From Dyadobacter sp. 50-39 (GTDB lineage: Bacteria > Bacteroidota > Bacteroidia > Cytophagales > Spirosomataceae), in NCBI GenBank assembly GCA_001898145.1, contig MKSR01000034.1, positions 1 to 64,000 of the forward strand: 64,000 nt of DNA. Direction: 5' to 3'. This document shows, piece by piece, positions 15,622-24,471 of the stretch; position 1 is the stretch's first letter; each line of letters opens with the position of its first letter. Under the pieces are notes generated by a model. The model searched no databases, was not told the origin of the DNA, and saw only the letters and a list, made by a program, of their open reading frames with translations. Made by a program: the position numbers and the translations under genes.

Positions 15622-16715
15622 TAGCTTGTATCCGTTACAAATATGCACGTGCAAATGGTGAGGGTATTATAACTGCATCTCTTCCAGACCGTGTAATTGA
15701 AAAAGGTATTCCTTCCGAAGCGGTCATTGCCCAAATGGTTGTCGATAAGTATGTTTTTGGCCTTCCCCTTCACCGGCAGATAGACAAATACAGACGGTTA
15801 GGAGTAAATGTTCCTGCTTCAACCGCCTCTGACTGGATCATGAAAGGCTGGCAGCACCTGGCTCCTTTATGGGAGCTGTTAAAATTGCTGGTTCTCAATC
15901 AGAAGTATTTGCAAGCAGACGAGTCCCCTCTAAAAGTGCTTGATAGAGATCACAAAAATGGGGTCCATCATGGCTACATGTGGATCTATAATGCTCCTTG
16001 TGATAAGCTTACGCTGTTTGATTATCGGAAAGGTCGTGATCAAAGCGGACCTAAGCAGATGCTGGAAGGGTACGCCGGTATACTTCAGGTTGATGGGTAC
16101 GCCGTCTATGAAAAGCTCTTTGGTAACCATCCAGATATCCTTTTGGTCTACTGCATGGCCCATTCCCGCCGAAAATTTGTTGACGCTCTTAAATATGATA
16201 AAGAAAGATCGACTTATGTGCTTGAACGCATGCAGGTACTCTACGCTCTAGAACAACGAATGCGGGATCAGCAACTGGATTGGGAGCAAAAAACAAAATT
16301 AAGGCAGGAAGACTCAGTACCGGTTCTTTTGGAATTAAAGGAGTGGATGACCCAACAGCTCCCACTCGTAATCCCTAAAAGTCCACTCGGTCAGGCTATA
16401 GCCTACTCCTTACCACGCTGGGAAGGACTAAGTGCCTACGCGCTTCACGGGCAAATTGAGATTGATAACAATCTCGCGGAGAACGTAGTCCGGCCCCTTG
16501 CAATCGGAAGAAAGGCATTTTTGTTCGCCGGTTCTCACCAGGCAGCTGAAATGACAGCAGCGATGTACTCATTTATGGCTACGTGCAAGAAAAACGGCGT
16601 TGATGAACAAGAATGGTTGAAAGATGTCTTTGAAAGGATCCAGTCACACAAGCAAAAAGATCTTTATCAACTGCTTCCAAACAACTGGATCAAATTCCGT
16701 AATCAGAGCGCCTAA
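15606..16715 (+). pseudogene. tnpC: IS66 transposase TnpC, N-terminally truncated
   Basis: This is the catalytic part of the IS66 transposase. The frame is open from about 15606, but the first ATG is at 15735, giving 326 residues against about 500 in full proteins. Present are GLPLHRQIDKYRRLG, QADESPLKVLD (first Asp), ILQVDGYAVYEKLFG (second Asp), and IDNNLAENVVRPLAIGRK (Glu), so the DDE triad survives. The leucine-zipper/zinc-finger N-terminus that binds DNA and pairs ends is deleted: the sequence joins from the tnpB end directly to IRYKYARANGEG. It probably cannot transpose by itself, but the catalytic domain could still be made. Confidence 0.82.
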
Positions 16716-16747
16716 GCTACCTGCCAGAAAGCCCAACTACACAATAC

Positions 16748-16766
16748 GGGTTCGTCGGATGCATAC
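16748..16766 (-). repeat. IS66 right terminal inverted repeat
   Basis: Read on the - strand it is GTATGCATCCGACGAACCC, matching the left end at 15 of 19 positions. It is 32 bases after the tnpC stop and is followed at once by the GCACAAAA duplication. Confidence 0.82.
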
Positions 16767-16774
16767 GCACAAAA
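16767..16774 (+). repeat. IS66 target-site duplication, right copy
   Basis: GCACAAAA is identical to 14872-14879 and directly follows the right inverted repeat. Confidence 0.85.
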
Positions 16775-16986
16775 GCATTGTGTCAGCTCATATTCCCCTC
16801 AGAATACCAGGCAGTGAGAGACTTATGGTACTTTTCACTAGACAGTTGAGCCAAATTACCATTACACTCAGCGTATCGTCACATTATTATTATGGAACTC
16901 CTGGTTCGCTTTTCTTAAAATTCGCCGTAATCGCGAGCATATTGTGTTTTATATTGACCTTTTCAAAGTTGCTCCTGTTGACTTCC

Positions 16987-19900
16987 TTATCTTGTGAGCA
17001 AAATGCGCTGTAGTTGTGTTTGACCATCGACAACAAGCTGAACAATGTATAAACCGTCTGGATAGTCCGCTAGTTGTATCCCAACTTCAACATTCTCGCC
17101 AACGCCCTTGACAGACTTGAACCACAATTGGCGCCCAAGAAGGTTAGTGATGGAAATTTGTGCGATTTTATCGATTCCTAGATGGAATTGTGCAATTACT
17201 TTCCCTTTTGTTGGGTTCGGATAAATTGTCAAGTTTATGCCTCGAACATCTTCGTTAAGCGATTGTTGTGCATCGTTACGATACGATGGTAAGTACCCAG
17301 AACTAGATCTTCTTGCCGGACTTGCACAGCTCACTGTCTTAGCACTGCCAACCATGTAAGTGCTGCCTTTCACCCGCACGCTCAACTGGTGCGAAACACC
17401 GTCTTTCAACGCTTCGGGAAGCGGAATATTGAATGCATAATTACCTGTTCCGTAACCCGCTGATTTCAAATCAGCACGGTAAATGTTGGCTACCCCGGTC
17501 GCTACAACAGCACCTGCTTCCAGGATTTCAACCGTCAGCGCATTGGCTGGGTAGGTCTTATCCCAGACCCAACCGGTAATTACCGAGCAGTTAGCTGTTT
17601 CAAAACCACCGCCATATTGCGAAGGCAATGCACAGGTCATAGTGCGCGGAGAGCCTCCCAGCACATAGGTAGTACCCTGGATGCGCACGCTGTATGAATG
17701 CGCCTGGGCGTCCTTCAGGTTGTTGGGCACCGGGATCGAAAATCCATAGTTGCCTGTACCGGTCCCCGCTGTTTTCAAGTCCTCGCGGTAAGTATTCGCA
17801 ACAGTTGTCGCCACCACCGCACCATCTGCCAACAGTTCCACTGTCATCGCCGCATTCGGGTGGCTCTTATCCCACGCCCAGCCGCGGAGCGTGTTGCAGT
17901 CGGCCGACTCGAAGGCCCCATTGTATACTTGCAGCAAACAGTTCACCGTCTTGGTCGTACCGCCAACCATGTAAGTGCTGCCTTTCACCCGCACGCTCAA
18001 CTGGTGCGAAACACCGTCTTTCAACGAATCTGGAAGCGGGATGCTGAATACATAGTTGCCCGTTCCGTAACCCGCTGCCTTTAAATCAGCACGGTAAATA
18101 TTGGCTAGTCCAGTGGCTACCACCGTGGTGCCTTCCAGGATTTCTACCGTCAGCGCACTTTCCGGGTAAATCTTGTCCCAAACCCAACCAGTCAGCGCAG
18201 AACAGTTGGCCGTTTCAAAACCACCGCCGTATTGCGAAGGCACCGCACAGGTCATAGTGCGCGGGGAGCCTCCAAGCACATAGGTAGTGCCCTGGATGCG
18301 CACGCTGTACGAATGCGGCTGGGCGTCCTTCAAATTGTTGGGCACCGGGATCGAAAACCCATAGTTCCCTGTGCCGGTACCCGCGTTTTTCAAGTCCTCG
18401 CGGTAGCTGTTGGCTACCGACGTTGCCACCACCGCACCATCTGCAAGTAGTTCCACCGTCATAGGCACGTCGGGGTGATTTTTGTCCCAAGCCCACCCAC
18501 GGATAGCATTGCATTCAGCCGTTTCGAAAGCGCCACCGTATATTTCCAGCAAACAGTTCACTGTCCTGTTTCCTACCAGCATGTAGTTGCTGCCCTTCAC
18601 ACGTGCAGTCAACTGGTGGGTCCGGCCATCTTTAAGTGCCTCCGGATATGGGATACTGAATGCATAGTTACCCGTGCCAAAACCGCCGGCTTTCAGGTCG
18701 GCCCGGTAAATGTTGGCCAAACCAGTGGCGACAACTGCATTACCTTCCAGGATTTCTACCGTCAGGGCATTGGCGGGATAAATCTTGTCCCAAACCCAAC
18801 CGGTTAAAGCCGAACAGTTTGCTACCTCAAAACTTCCAAAGGTTTGCGGTTCGGCACATTGCACTGTTTTAGGAGAATCATCGAGCACAAACTTGCTGTC
18901 TTTAGCCCGCAAACTCAACTGCCTAGGGGTGTTTGTCTTCACAGAGCTAGGCAACTGAAATTCGAAGCCAACTTTCCCGCTACCGCCTACAAGAGGCTGA
19001 ACATCGGAACGATAAATATTAGCGGCATAAGATCCCTGGAACTGACCATCGGCTAAAAGATCAACCACTAAGGACGAATCCGGGTACTCCCCAATCACCG
19101 TCCAGCCTTTGACAGTGTAACAGTCGGCTGACTCAAATTTTCCGCGGTAACCGCAACCGACGATTTTTGGAGATCCCTCAAGCGAGAAATTGGTACCTCG
19201 TACCCGAACGGAGAGGTTCCTGTAATTTCCATCCCGGGCGTCTTCGGGCAAGGGAATTGAAAATCCATATTTGCCAGTACCGATTCCGTTTGCTTTTAAG
19301 TCAGCACGGAAATTGCTCGCGATCGCCTGACCGTAAACCTTGGTTCCGTCCACGAGCTCGACGACCACTTCAGAAGCGCTGTTATTTTTATCATATACCC
19401 AACCAGATATAGCCCTGCAATCGGCGGTTTCCAGCTTTCCTGCATAGTCGCTGGGGGCGGCCCCGCTGGTCAGGCCGGCGAGTGTAAACACATCGTATTG
19501 ATCGGGGATGATGGCCCTGGCGGTAGAAATGGATCCGGAAGTGAGGGTACTGTTACCCCCTAACAGCGCAACGGCATCAACCTGTGATGGTATTACTTCC
19601 CAACGCTTGTTCGCTGAACTCCAGCCAACGACGGATAACTTGTTAAGCGCATTTCCAGTCAATCCGGCAATACCGCTATTCGTATTCCAGGTGAAGCTCA
19701 GGGTTGTAGGCTCGGCACCGTCTATGTGCCAGTATTCAACCGAGCTAACAGTCTGAATTTCTGCCGCTTTGGCAGTGACCGTGAACGGTCCGCCAGCGAG
19801 GGTTGAAGCACCGGGGTTCTCGGCATAATATGCACCGATGATCCCGCTGCCGTCTCCCGCAAACGGACCAGCCGTTATTCCATGACCTACCGGAAAAATG

Positions 19901-20097
19901 AAGCGGTCTTTTCCGTACCGCCGCACGTAGCCGTCTATGAAGTGGCTGCTGCTCAGACCGATAATATCCGCACCTTCCACAAAAGTGACCACAGAGCTTT
20001 GAGAACGTTCGGTCCGCAGGACTCCTGTTTGCGCAAACGAACCGGCCGCAGCAAAAATCAGGATAAAAAAAACAATTGGTAGTCGAAATATTTTCAT
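16987..20097 (-). CDS. Secreted T9SS protein with seven cysteine-bounded repeats
   Basis: This 1036-residue protein has a signal peptide (cut near SFAQ, residue 23). The N-terminal domain (about 24-215) contains FIDGYVRRYGKDRFIFPVG and YWHIDG, and recurs in the small T9SS protein at 57455. Seven repeats of about 101 residues follow (about 219-925), each running from an ADC/ANC-x-x-x-x-GW motif to a terminal Cys. Last comes a T9SS type A sorting domain (LTIYPNPTKGKVIAQF to GLYIVQL). The two cysteines per repeat suggest one disulfide each. It should be exported and anchored on, or released from, the cell surface. Adhesin-like function is inference. It lies 3 bases after the DUF1501 gene. Confidence 0.8.
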   Translation of the reverse strand: MKIFRLPIVFFILIFAAAGSFAQTGVLRTERSQSSVVTFVEGADIIGLSSSHFIDGYVRRYGKDRFIFPVGHGITAGPFAGDGSGIIGAYYAENPGASTLAGGPFTVTAKAAEIQTVSSVEYWHIDGAEPTTLSFTWNTNSGIAGLTGNALNKLSVVGWSSANKRWEVIPSQVDAVALLGGNSTLTSGSISTARAIIPDQYDVFTLAGLTSGAAPSDYAGKLETADCRAISGWVYDKNNSASEVVVELVDGTKVYGQAIASNFRADLKANGIGTGKYGFSIPLPEDARDGNYRNLSVRVRGTNFSLEGSPKIVGCGYRGKFESADCYTVKGWTVIGEYPDSSLVVDLLADGQFQGSYAANIYRSDVQPLVGGSGKVGFEFQLPSSVKTNTPRQLSLRAKDSKFVLDDSPKTVQCAEPQTFGSFEVANCSALTGWVWDKIYPANALTVEILEGNAVVATGLANIYRADLKAGGFGTGNYAFSIPYPEALKDGRTHQLTARVKGSNYMLVGNRTVNCLLEIYGGAFETAECNAIRGWAWDKNHPDVPMTVELLADGAVVATSVANSYREDLKNAGTGTGNYGFSIPVPNNLKDAQPHSYSVRIQGTTYVLGGSPRTMTCAVPSQYGGGFETANCSALTGWVWDKIYPESALTVEILEGTTVVATGLANIYRADLKAAGYGTGNYVFSIPLPDSLKDGVSHQLSVRVKGSTYMVGGTTKTVNCLLQVYNGAFESADCNTLRGWAWDKSHPNAAMTVELLADGAVVATTVANTYREDLKTAGTGTGNYGFSIPVPNNLKDAQAHSYSVRIQGTTYVLGGSPRTMTCALPSQYGGGFETANCSVITGWVWDKTYPANALTVEILEAGAVVATGVANIYRADLKSAGYGTGNYAFNIPLPEALKDGVSHQLSVRVKGSTYMVGSAKTVSCASPARRSSSGYLPSYRNDAQQSLNEDVRGINLTIYPNPTKGKVIAQFHLGIDKIAQISITNLLGRQLWFKSVKGVGENVEVGIQLADYPDGLYIVQLVVDGQTQLQRILLTR
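17328..19446 (-). repeat. Seven tandem repeats of about 303 bp inside the T9SS gene
   Basis: Seven coding repeats of about 101 codons make up two thirds of the gene. Repeats 3, 5 and 7 resemble each other most (W-DK-YP, LTVEILE, NIYRADLK). So do 4 and 6 (WAWDK-HP, MTVELLADGAVVAT, YREDLK). At DNA level the period is therefore a two-repeat unit of 615 bp: the same CACAGGTCAT start occurs at 17631 and 18246 with near-identical following sequence. Repeats 1 and 2, near the N-terminus, are the most diverged. This points to growth by duplication of a dimeric unit at the C-terminal side. Confidence 0.88.
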
Positions 20098-20100
20098 AAT

Positions 20101-21636
20101 CTAAGCTCCATTCAGAATCTGCATCCCAATTTTCCCTAAAAATTTCAGTTCGGCGCCGTCTTCCACTTTCAGATCCTTCGCCTGCAAAGCTGAACCGACT
20201 TCCACCACGTGGCCCCTGCTGACTCTGACCACATCGGTGAGGGTAGGAACCCGCCCGGATGACCAAACCGCCGGATCGTGCCATTTACCGGAGGAAATCG
20301 ACCGTACCACTTCCGAGAAAAGGGAGGTTGTTGAAAAGTTCTTGAATAGGAGCTGGTCGGTTTTGGTATTTGCAGTACCAAACCAGTCATTCAGCACGTC
20401 CGCATAAACGCGCCGGAAATCAATCTGCATCTTAATGTCCCGGTTGACTGTCGCCGAAGTTGCGGTCGGCGGAAGCAAGCCATTGACCAGATCGGGGTTT
20501 ACGCCTACCAGCTGCCTTTTGATACCGGTCCCGAACACAAACATCGGTGCACCTACCCCGTGATCGGTTCCTTTGGACGCGTTGGAGTTGGCACGGCGGC
20601 CAAAATCGGAGAAGGTCATACCCAACACCTTATCTTCGATTCCCTGCAGCTTCAAGTCGGTTTGAAACGAGTAGATCGCGTCGGACAGTTTTTTCAGCAA
20701 CTGGGCATGGATACCTTCGGTACTTGACGTTCCGACCTGACCGGAGTGGGTATCAAACCCTCCGAGTTCCACATAATAGATTTTGGATTTCAATCCTCCG
20801 TGAATGAGCCTTGCAACGACCTTCAGCTGGTCAGCCAACTCGTTTCGCTGCGAAGCGTCAGGATACGTGGCGAGGTTTCTGCCCGCATCGGCAGCCGCCT
20901 TGATCTGTGCAGCATAACCCACTGAAAGAACCTGCTTCTGCCTGATATAGGACACGAGGTCTCCCGCATCACAACAAGGCAGCGGCCCTTCCATTTCGGA
21001 AGTCCCCTCGCCGATCAACTGATAGAAAACACTGGGATCCTGAAGTGTAACGCCGAGAGACGCCTGGGGACCTAGCAAGGCCGGGGTACCTATCTGACCG
21101 ATTTGAATTGCCAAAGGATCTTCCATTTCGGCGTTCGGATAGCCGTCCGGATAACCGGTGAACCTGTCTGCCAGGTAACGCCCAGCCCAGCCGGAGGATG
21201 CGTATTGATTGGCATCGACGCCCGTCATCCAGATGTCGGTAGACCGGTAATGCGATTGGTCTGGATTGGGATAGGATACCGAATTGATGATGGCCAGTTT
21301 ACCCTCGTCATACAACGACCGCATTCCGGTCATGACCGGGTGGAAGCCCGTCGCGGCGTTTCCTGCCAGTTTGAGCACACTGCTCTCCGGAATCGCTATG
21401 TTATTTCTTAACTGGTTATAAGCTGAATAATATTCCAGCGGAATGACGGTGTTCAATCCGTCGTTCCCACCTGCGAGGTAGATGATGACCAGCACCCTAT
21501 CATTATTCAGGGCAGCGGTTTGTTTCAATGACCTGACCAGGGCTGAGCTTTTTGCCATTGATTTGACGCCAAAGCCGTCGAGCACCAATGGAACCATTAA
21601 GGACGATGCAGCTGATATAAAATCTCTTCTTTTCAT
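20101..21636 (-). CDS. DUF1501 family exported protein
   Basis: This 511-residue protein begins with a twin-arginine-like leader (MKRRDFISAAS) typical of DUF1501. The body has VLVIIYLAGGNDGLNTVIPL, PNPDQSHYRSTDIWMTG, ELGGFDTHSGQ and MTFSDFGRRANSNASKGTDHG, family motifs that recall the sulfatase/alkaline phosphatase superfamily (DUF1501 is distantly related). The last about 70 residues (SISSGKWHDPAVWSSGRVPT, then VVRVSRGHVVEVG) look like an appended G8-type beta domain. DUF1501 and DUF1800 genes are nearly always adjacent, as here. The biochemical role is unknown. It sits between DUF1800 and the repeat T9SS gene in one - strand operon. Confidence 0.85.
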   Translation of the reverse strand: MKRRDFISAASSLMVPLVLDGFGVKSMAKSSALVRSLKQTAALNNDRVLVIIYLAGGNDGLNTVIPLEYYSAYNQLRNNIAIPESSVLKLAGNAATGFHPVMTGMRSLYDEGKLAIINSVSYPNPDQSHYRSTDIWMTGVDANQYASSGWAGRYLADRFTGYPDGYPNAEMEDPLAIQIGQIGTPALLGPQASLGVTLQDPSVFYQLIGEGTSEMEGPLPCCDAGDLVSYIRQKQVLSVGYAAQIKAAADAGRNLATYPDASQRNELADQLKVVARLIHGGLKSKIYYVELGGFDTHSGQVGTSSTEGIHAQLLKKLSDAIYSFQTDLKLQGIEDKVLGMTFSDFGRRANSNASKGTDHGVGAPMFVFGTGIKRQLVGVNPDLVNGLLPPTATSATVNRDIKMQIDFRRVYADVLNDWFGTANTKTDQLLFKNFSTTSLFSEVVRSISSGKWHDPAVWSSGRVPTLTDVVRVSRGHVVEVGSALQAKDLKVEDGAELKFLGKIGMQILNGA

Positions 21637-21648
21637 TTCCCCTCAGAA

Positions 21649-23286
21649 TTAAAATATTTGATATTCCGCCATTCTCAACATGTATTTCAGGAGAGCACGG
21701 CAACGCCACAGGATGGTATTTTGCTTGGCAATATCTGACGGAGAAGCCCGATAGGCATCCCACTCGCGGATCCATGTAGTACGCGGGCTACTTTTCATCA
21801 TCATGATGGAGTCAATGAGAAAGTCCTTCTGTTCCTGGGCCAATTCGATGGCGTAGAGGTTTTTGGAAAACTCGGCCAGTACCTGCTCACAAGTAATGGC
21901 AGGTGTACCGGCCACATCCGAAAAATTGGGTTGAATAGCCCTTAACCTGGCCAGCACGTCGATACCGAGCACGTATCCGGGCTTGATCTCAAGGCTCGGG
22001 TAAACCAGATTGTCCGTCCGGCTGCCCCGCACCCCCAAGGTGGTTTCATTAATCCAGTTTTTGGAATACCCGGTCTGGTAGTATGGCAGAGATCCAAACA
22101 CGGTAGGTTGGTTCAGCAAATTGAGTTGAAGCAAATTCATGCTGTTGCTCAGATAGCTCATCATTTTTTGGAACGGCCCATATTCCGTTGTAATGTCCGG
22201 GACCGGCCGGTCGAAAATCCGGATAGCGCCGATCAGGAACTCCGCGGGAGACTTTACAATGGCGCCTATATTTCTGTTATCGAAAAAAATGTTGCTGGTC
22301 AGAAGCTTGCGGAGAACAGGTGCGATGGCAAAGTTGTTACCCGAGCTCGCAAAAAAAGCGGCGAGCGGAACAATCACCTGATCTTCTATTTCCTGGGTTA
22401 CATTCGGGTTGACATACCAGCGATACAGTTTCCGGCAAATGTATTTCGGTGATTCAGGATGACTTGTCAGCATCCTGATCAGATCCCCCAGCTCCGCCTC
22501 CCCCGCGCCGGCATCACTGTGCCCCGCGATGGTGGTGTTATTATATTTTTCTGAAAAGACCTTGTCGGTCGTGTCGTGCCTTTCGGGACTGAAAACGGAA
22601 CCGAAACTGGTCGATCCGTCCATGAACCGGTTGGTCGCCTGCCAGCCTGTCAATACGCGGGCGGCCGTCTTAACGTCCTGCTCCGTGTAATTGTAGTTTC
22701 CGGCGAAATCCTTCTGACCTACCGTAAAGAGCTCCTGAAGTTCGCGAGCATAGTTCTCGTTGGGGAGTGTCTTGGTGTTTTCGTTGCCGTTTTGGAAGAT
22801 GAGCATCCCGGGGTCCTTACTGATGGCAATGGCGAAGTCCCGGAAATTTCCCAGTGCATTTGCCCTGAGCAGTCTCAGATACCTGTCCATGTACCTGTAA
22901 TCCTCCACCGGAAAATAGGTTACGACAAAGTGGTTTTGCCAGAAGGCCGTGATTTTCTCCAAAACGGATGGTTTGCCGTTTTGCTCGGCCATCAATCCGA
23001 TCCACCAATACTTGATGTAGTTGAAATAGGTAGGATTGAGGCTGCTGTTGAACGGCTTGTCCAGGAATGTCTGCCCGGCGTCCGCCCTGGTGACATCCAT
23101 TTCCACCGGCGGAGGCGGAGTGGCCCGGTAGGCGGCGTTGCTGATGAGCAGGTCTACGGCCTGAGTAGCGGTTTTGCCCGTAAAATCAGCTACTTCCTGA
23201 TTTGTGGGACCGAATGTTGCCCTTCGCAACAGGTGTGCAGCCATTGCAGCGGTCAAGGGCGCTGTGTATGTATCCAGGTATGCCAT
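21649..23286 (-). CDS. DUF1800 family protein
   Basis: This 545-residue DUF1800 protein has the family motifs MAAHLLRRATFGPTNQEV near the start, ITAFWQNHFV, NENYARELQELFTVG, VLTGWQ and KYICRKLYRWYVNP. The family is widespread in Bacteroidota and Planctomycetes and pairs with DUF1501; no enzymatic activity is established. No signal peptide is evident at this start, though an export route is expected from the partner genes. It is first of the three-gene - strand operon; the gap to DUF1501 is 12 bases. A candidate Bacteroidetes promoter is about 310 bases upstream. Confidence 0.85.
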   Translation of the reverse strand: MAYLDTYTAPLTAAMAAHLLRRATFGPTNQEVADFTGKTATQAVDLLISNAAYRATPPPPVEMDVTRADAGQTFLDKPFNSSLNPTYFNYIKYWWIGLMAEQNGKPSVLEKITAFWQNHFVVTYFPVEDYRYMDRYLRLLRANALGNFRDFAIAISKDPGMLIFQNGNENTKTLPNENYARELQELFTVGQKDFAGNYNYTEQDVKTAARVLTGWQATNRFMDGSTSFGSVFSPERHDTTDKVFSEKYNNTTIAGHSDAGAGEAELGDLIRMLTSHPESPKYICRKLYRWYVNPNVTQEIEDQVIVPLAAFFASSGNNFAIAPVLRKLLTSNIFFDNRNIGAIVKSPAEFLIGAIRIFDRPVPDITTEYGPFQKMMSYLSNSMNLLQLNLLNQPTVFGSLPYYQTGYSKNWINETTLGVRGSRTDNLVYPSLEIKPGYVLGIDVLARLRAIQPNFSDVAGTPAITCEQVLAEFSKNLYAIELAQEQKDFLIDSIMMMKSSPRTTWIREWDAYRASPSDIAKQNTILWRCRALLKYMLRMAEYQIF

Positions 23287-23677
23287 GATGGTGGCGAAAT
23301 GGGTTGCTAAGCGTTAAAAACTTGAAGGAGATCTCCGACTTGCTGAGGTTCCGGTGCGGAGGCGGTTCTGACCGGCACAAGACGTTTGTCCTTTACGGTC
23401 GATACGCCATAAGGAGATGCTTGCCTGGATCGTCTGTTTATTGGTGGAGCCTGTTTGAATTAACGACTCACGGTTGGGACGCCGATGCGCCCGGTGTGGA
23501 GTGTAAGATTAAATTCCTACTATCCCGGAATGGAATTTGGATAGTCTTTACATACTTCGTTCTCATTGGTACAACATCTCTTCCTAACACGTCACAAAAT
23601 TAATGAATTGGCAAAAACTTATCAAAGTATTTCTACATATATTTTGTAGGTATTTTTAGTTGATACCAAATGTATAA
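23287..23677. other. 391-bp intergenic region: long leader and promoter for the DUF1800 operon
   Basis: This region lies between the TruC-like gene and DUF1800, both on the - strand. It holds a good Bacteroidetes promoter match at 23595-23626 reading leftwards, which would give a leader of about 300 nt. A + strand open frame at 23304-23603 has no family resemblance or start context and was not called. The left third is GC-rich, like coding DNA, and the right third is AT-rich. Confidence 0.45.
23595..23626 (-). promoter_or_regulatory. Candidate promoter, DUF1800-DUF1501-T9SS operon
   Basis: On the - strand the sequence reads TTTG, 20 bases, then TAATTTTG, fitting the Bacteroidetes consensus TTTG-N19-21-TAnnTTTG. 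Transcription would start near 23588, leaving about 300 nt before the DUF1800 start codon. It is the best-spaced match seen in the window. Confidence 0.42.
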
Positions 23678-24364
23678 CTATTTAAATAGAAGTACTTCAA
23701 GAATTCTAGAAAATTCTTGCGGATTTGGAGCTGTAATACATACAGATTTATTCGTAGATGGATGTACAAATTTCAGTGACAACGCGTGTAGCATCATCTG
23801 TGTCAAATTCAGGTGCTTCTTGAAAAACCGGTTTTGCTTGTTGCAGCCGTGCGGGCGGTCGCCGATGATCGGGTGCATGATATGAGCCATATGCTTGCGA
23901 AGCTGGTGCATGCGGCCTGTGGCGGGGTTGAGTTCAACTAAGGAGTAGCGGGAGGTGGGATGCTTTCCGATAGCGAATGGTACTTCGGTGCGCATTAAGG
24001 TTTTGAAGTAAGTGAGGGCGTCCTGTGTTACGCCGTCATCGCGTTTCAGGGGATAGTCGATCTCGCTGGAATCGGGCGTGTAGCCCCTTACAATGGCGTG
24101 GTAGGTTTTGTCAACTTCCCCATTCATGAATTGCCGCTGCATTTCACTGTTGGTGGCTTCGTCCAGGGCGAACAGCAGCACGCCGGAGGTCTTGCGGTCG
24201 AGGCGGTGGACCGGATACACCTTACGGCCCAGCTGGTCACGCAGGAGCTGCACGGCAAATACATCCGCGTCACTCGCGATCGGCGAGCGGTGCACGAGCA
24301 GACCATTGGGCTTATTGATAGCAACCAGGCGCTCGCACTGAAATAAAATTTCTAAGGGGTCCAT
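23678..24364 (-). CDS. truC: RluA-family pseudouridine synthase, TruC-like
   Basis: This protein of about 228 residues starts at ATG 24364 (MDPLEILFQCERLVAINKPNG); a longer frame opens at 24436, but its extra residues do not match the family. The catalytic motif HRLDRKTSGVLLFA has the Asp that attacks uridine, followed by RMHQLRKHMAHI and a C-terminal MLHALSLKFVHP. These forms fit TruC, which makes pseudouridine at position 65 of tRNA; other RluA members remain possible. It is encoded alone, upstream of the DUF1800 operon promoter. Confidence 0.78.
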   Translation of the reverse strand: MDPLEILFQCERLVAINKPNGLLVHRSPIASDADVFAVQLLRDQLGRKVYPVHRLDRKTSGVLLFALDEATNSEMQRQFMNGEVDKTYHAIVRGYTPDSSEIDYPLKRDDGVTQDALTYFKTLMRTEVPFAIGKHPTSRYSLVELNPATGRMHQLRKHMAHIMHPIIGDRPHGCNKQNRFFKKHLNLTQMMLHALSLKFVHPSTNKSVCITAPNPQEFSRILEVLLFK

Positions 24365-24471
24365 TCTGAAAATAAAAACGGGGAATTTTATCCCAAAGCG
24401 GTCGGTCAATGTGTCGAAAGTTGCCAACGAATGCAAGCGAGGCGACTAATTAACCGTAGATGCGTAACGAA

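Larger units (their letters stand above)
14880..16766 (+). mobile_element. IS66-family insertion sequence with internal deletion
   Basis: This 1887-bp element has imperfect 19-bp terminal repeats (14880-14898 and 16748-16766, 15 of 19 matching, starting GTATGC) and a perfect 8-bp target duplication GCACAAAA on both sides. It encodes tnpA, tnpB and a truncated tnpC in the usual order. Full IS66 elements are about 2.4-2.7 kb; the missing DNA corresponds to the N-terminal part of tnpC, lost at a junction near 15606-15620. The intact duplication shows a single transposition event at this site with no later end rearrangement. Confidence 0.88.

Noticed and set aside
12336-16986. Right end (attachment site) of the conjugative element
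   Set aside because: A boundary is likely in this interval, but I see no tRNA gene, integrase or matching direct repeat within the window to fix it.
17328-19446. Regular repeats that might look like a CRISPR array
   Set aside because: The repeats are about 303 bp, coding and in frame, with no short spacers. There are no cas genes in the window.
22576-23310. 244-codon + strand open frame opposite DUF1800
   Set aside because: DUF1800 on the - strand has clear family motifs. This frame is its shadow.
23304-23603. 99-codon + strand open frame in the DUF1800 leader region
   Set aside because: Residue composition is unusual (many Cys, Trp and Arg) and there is no family resemblance or start context.
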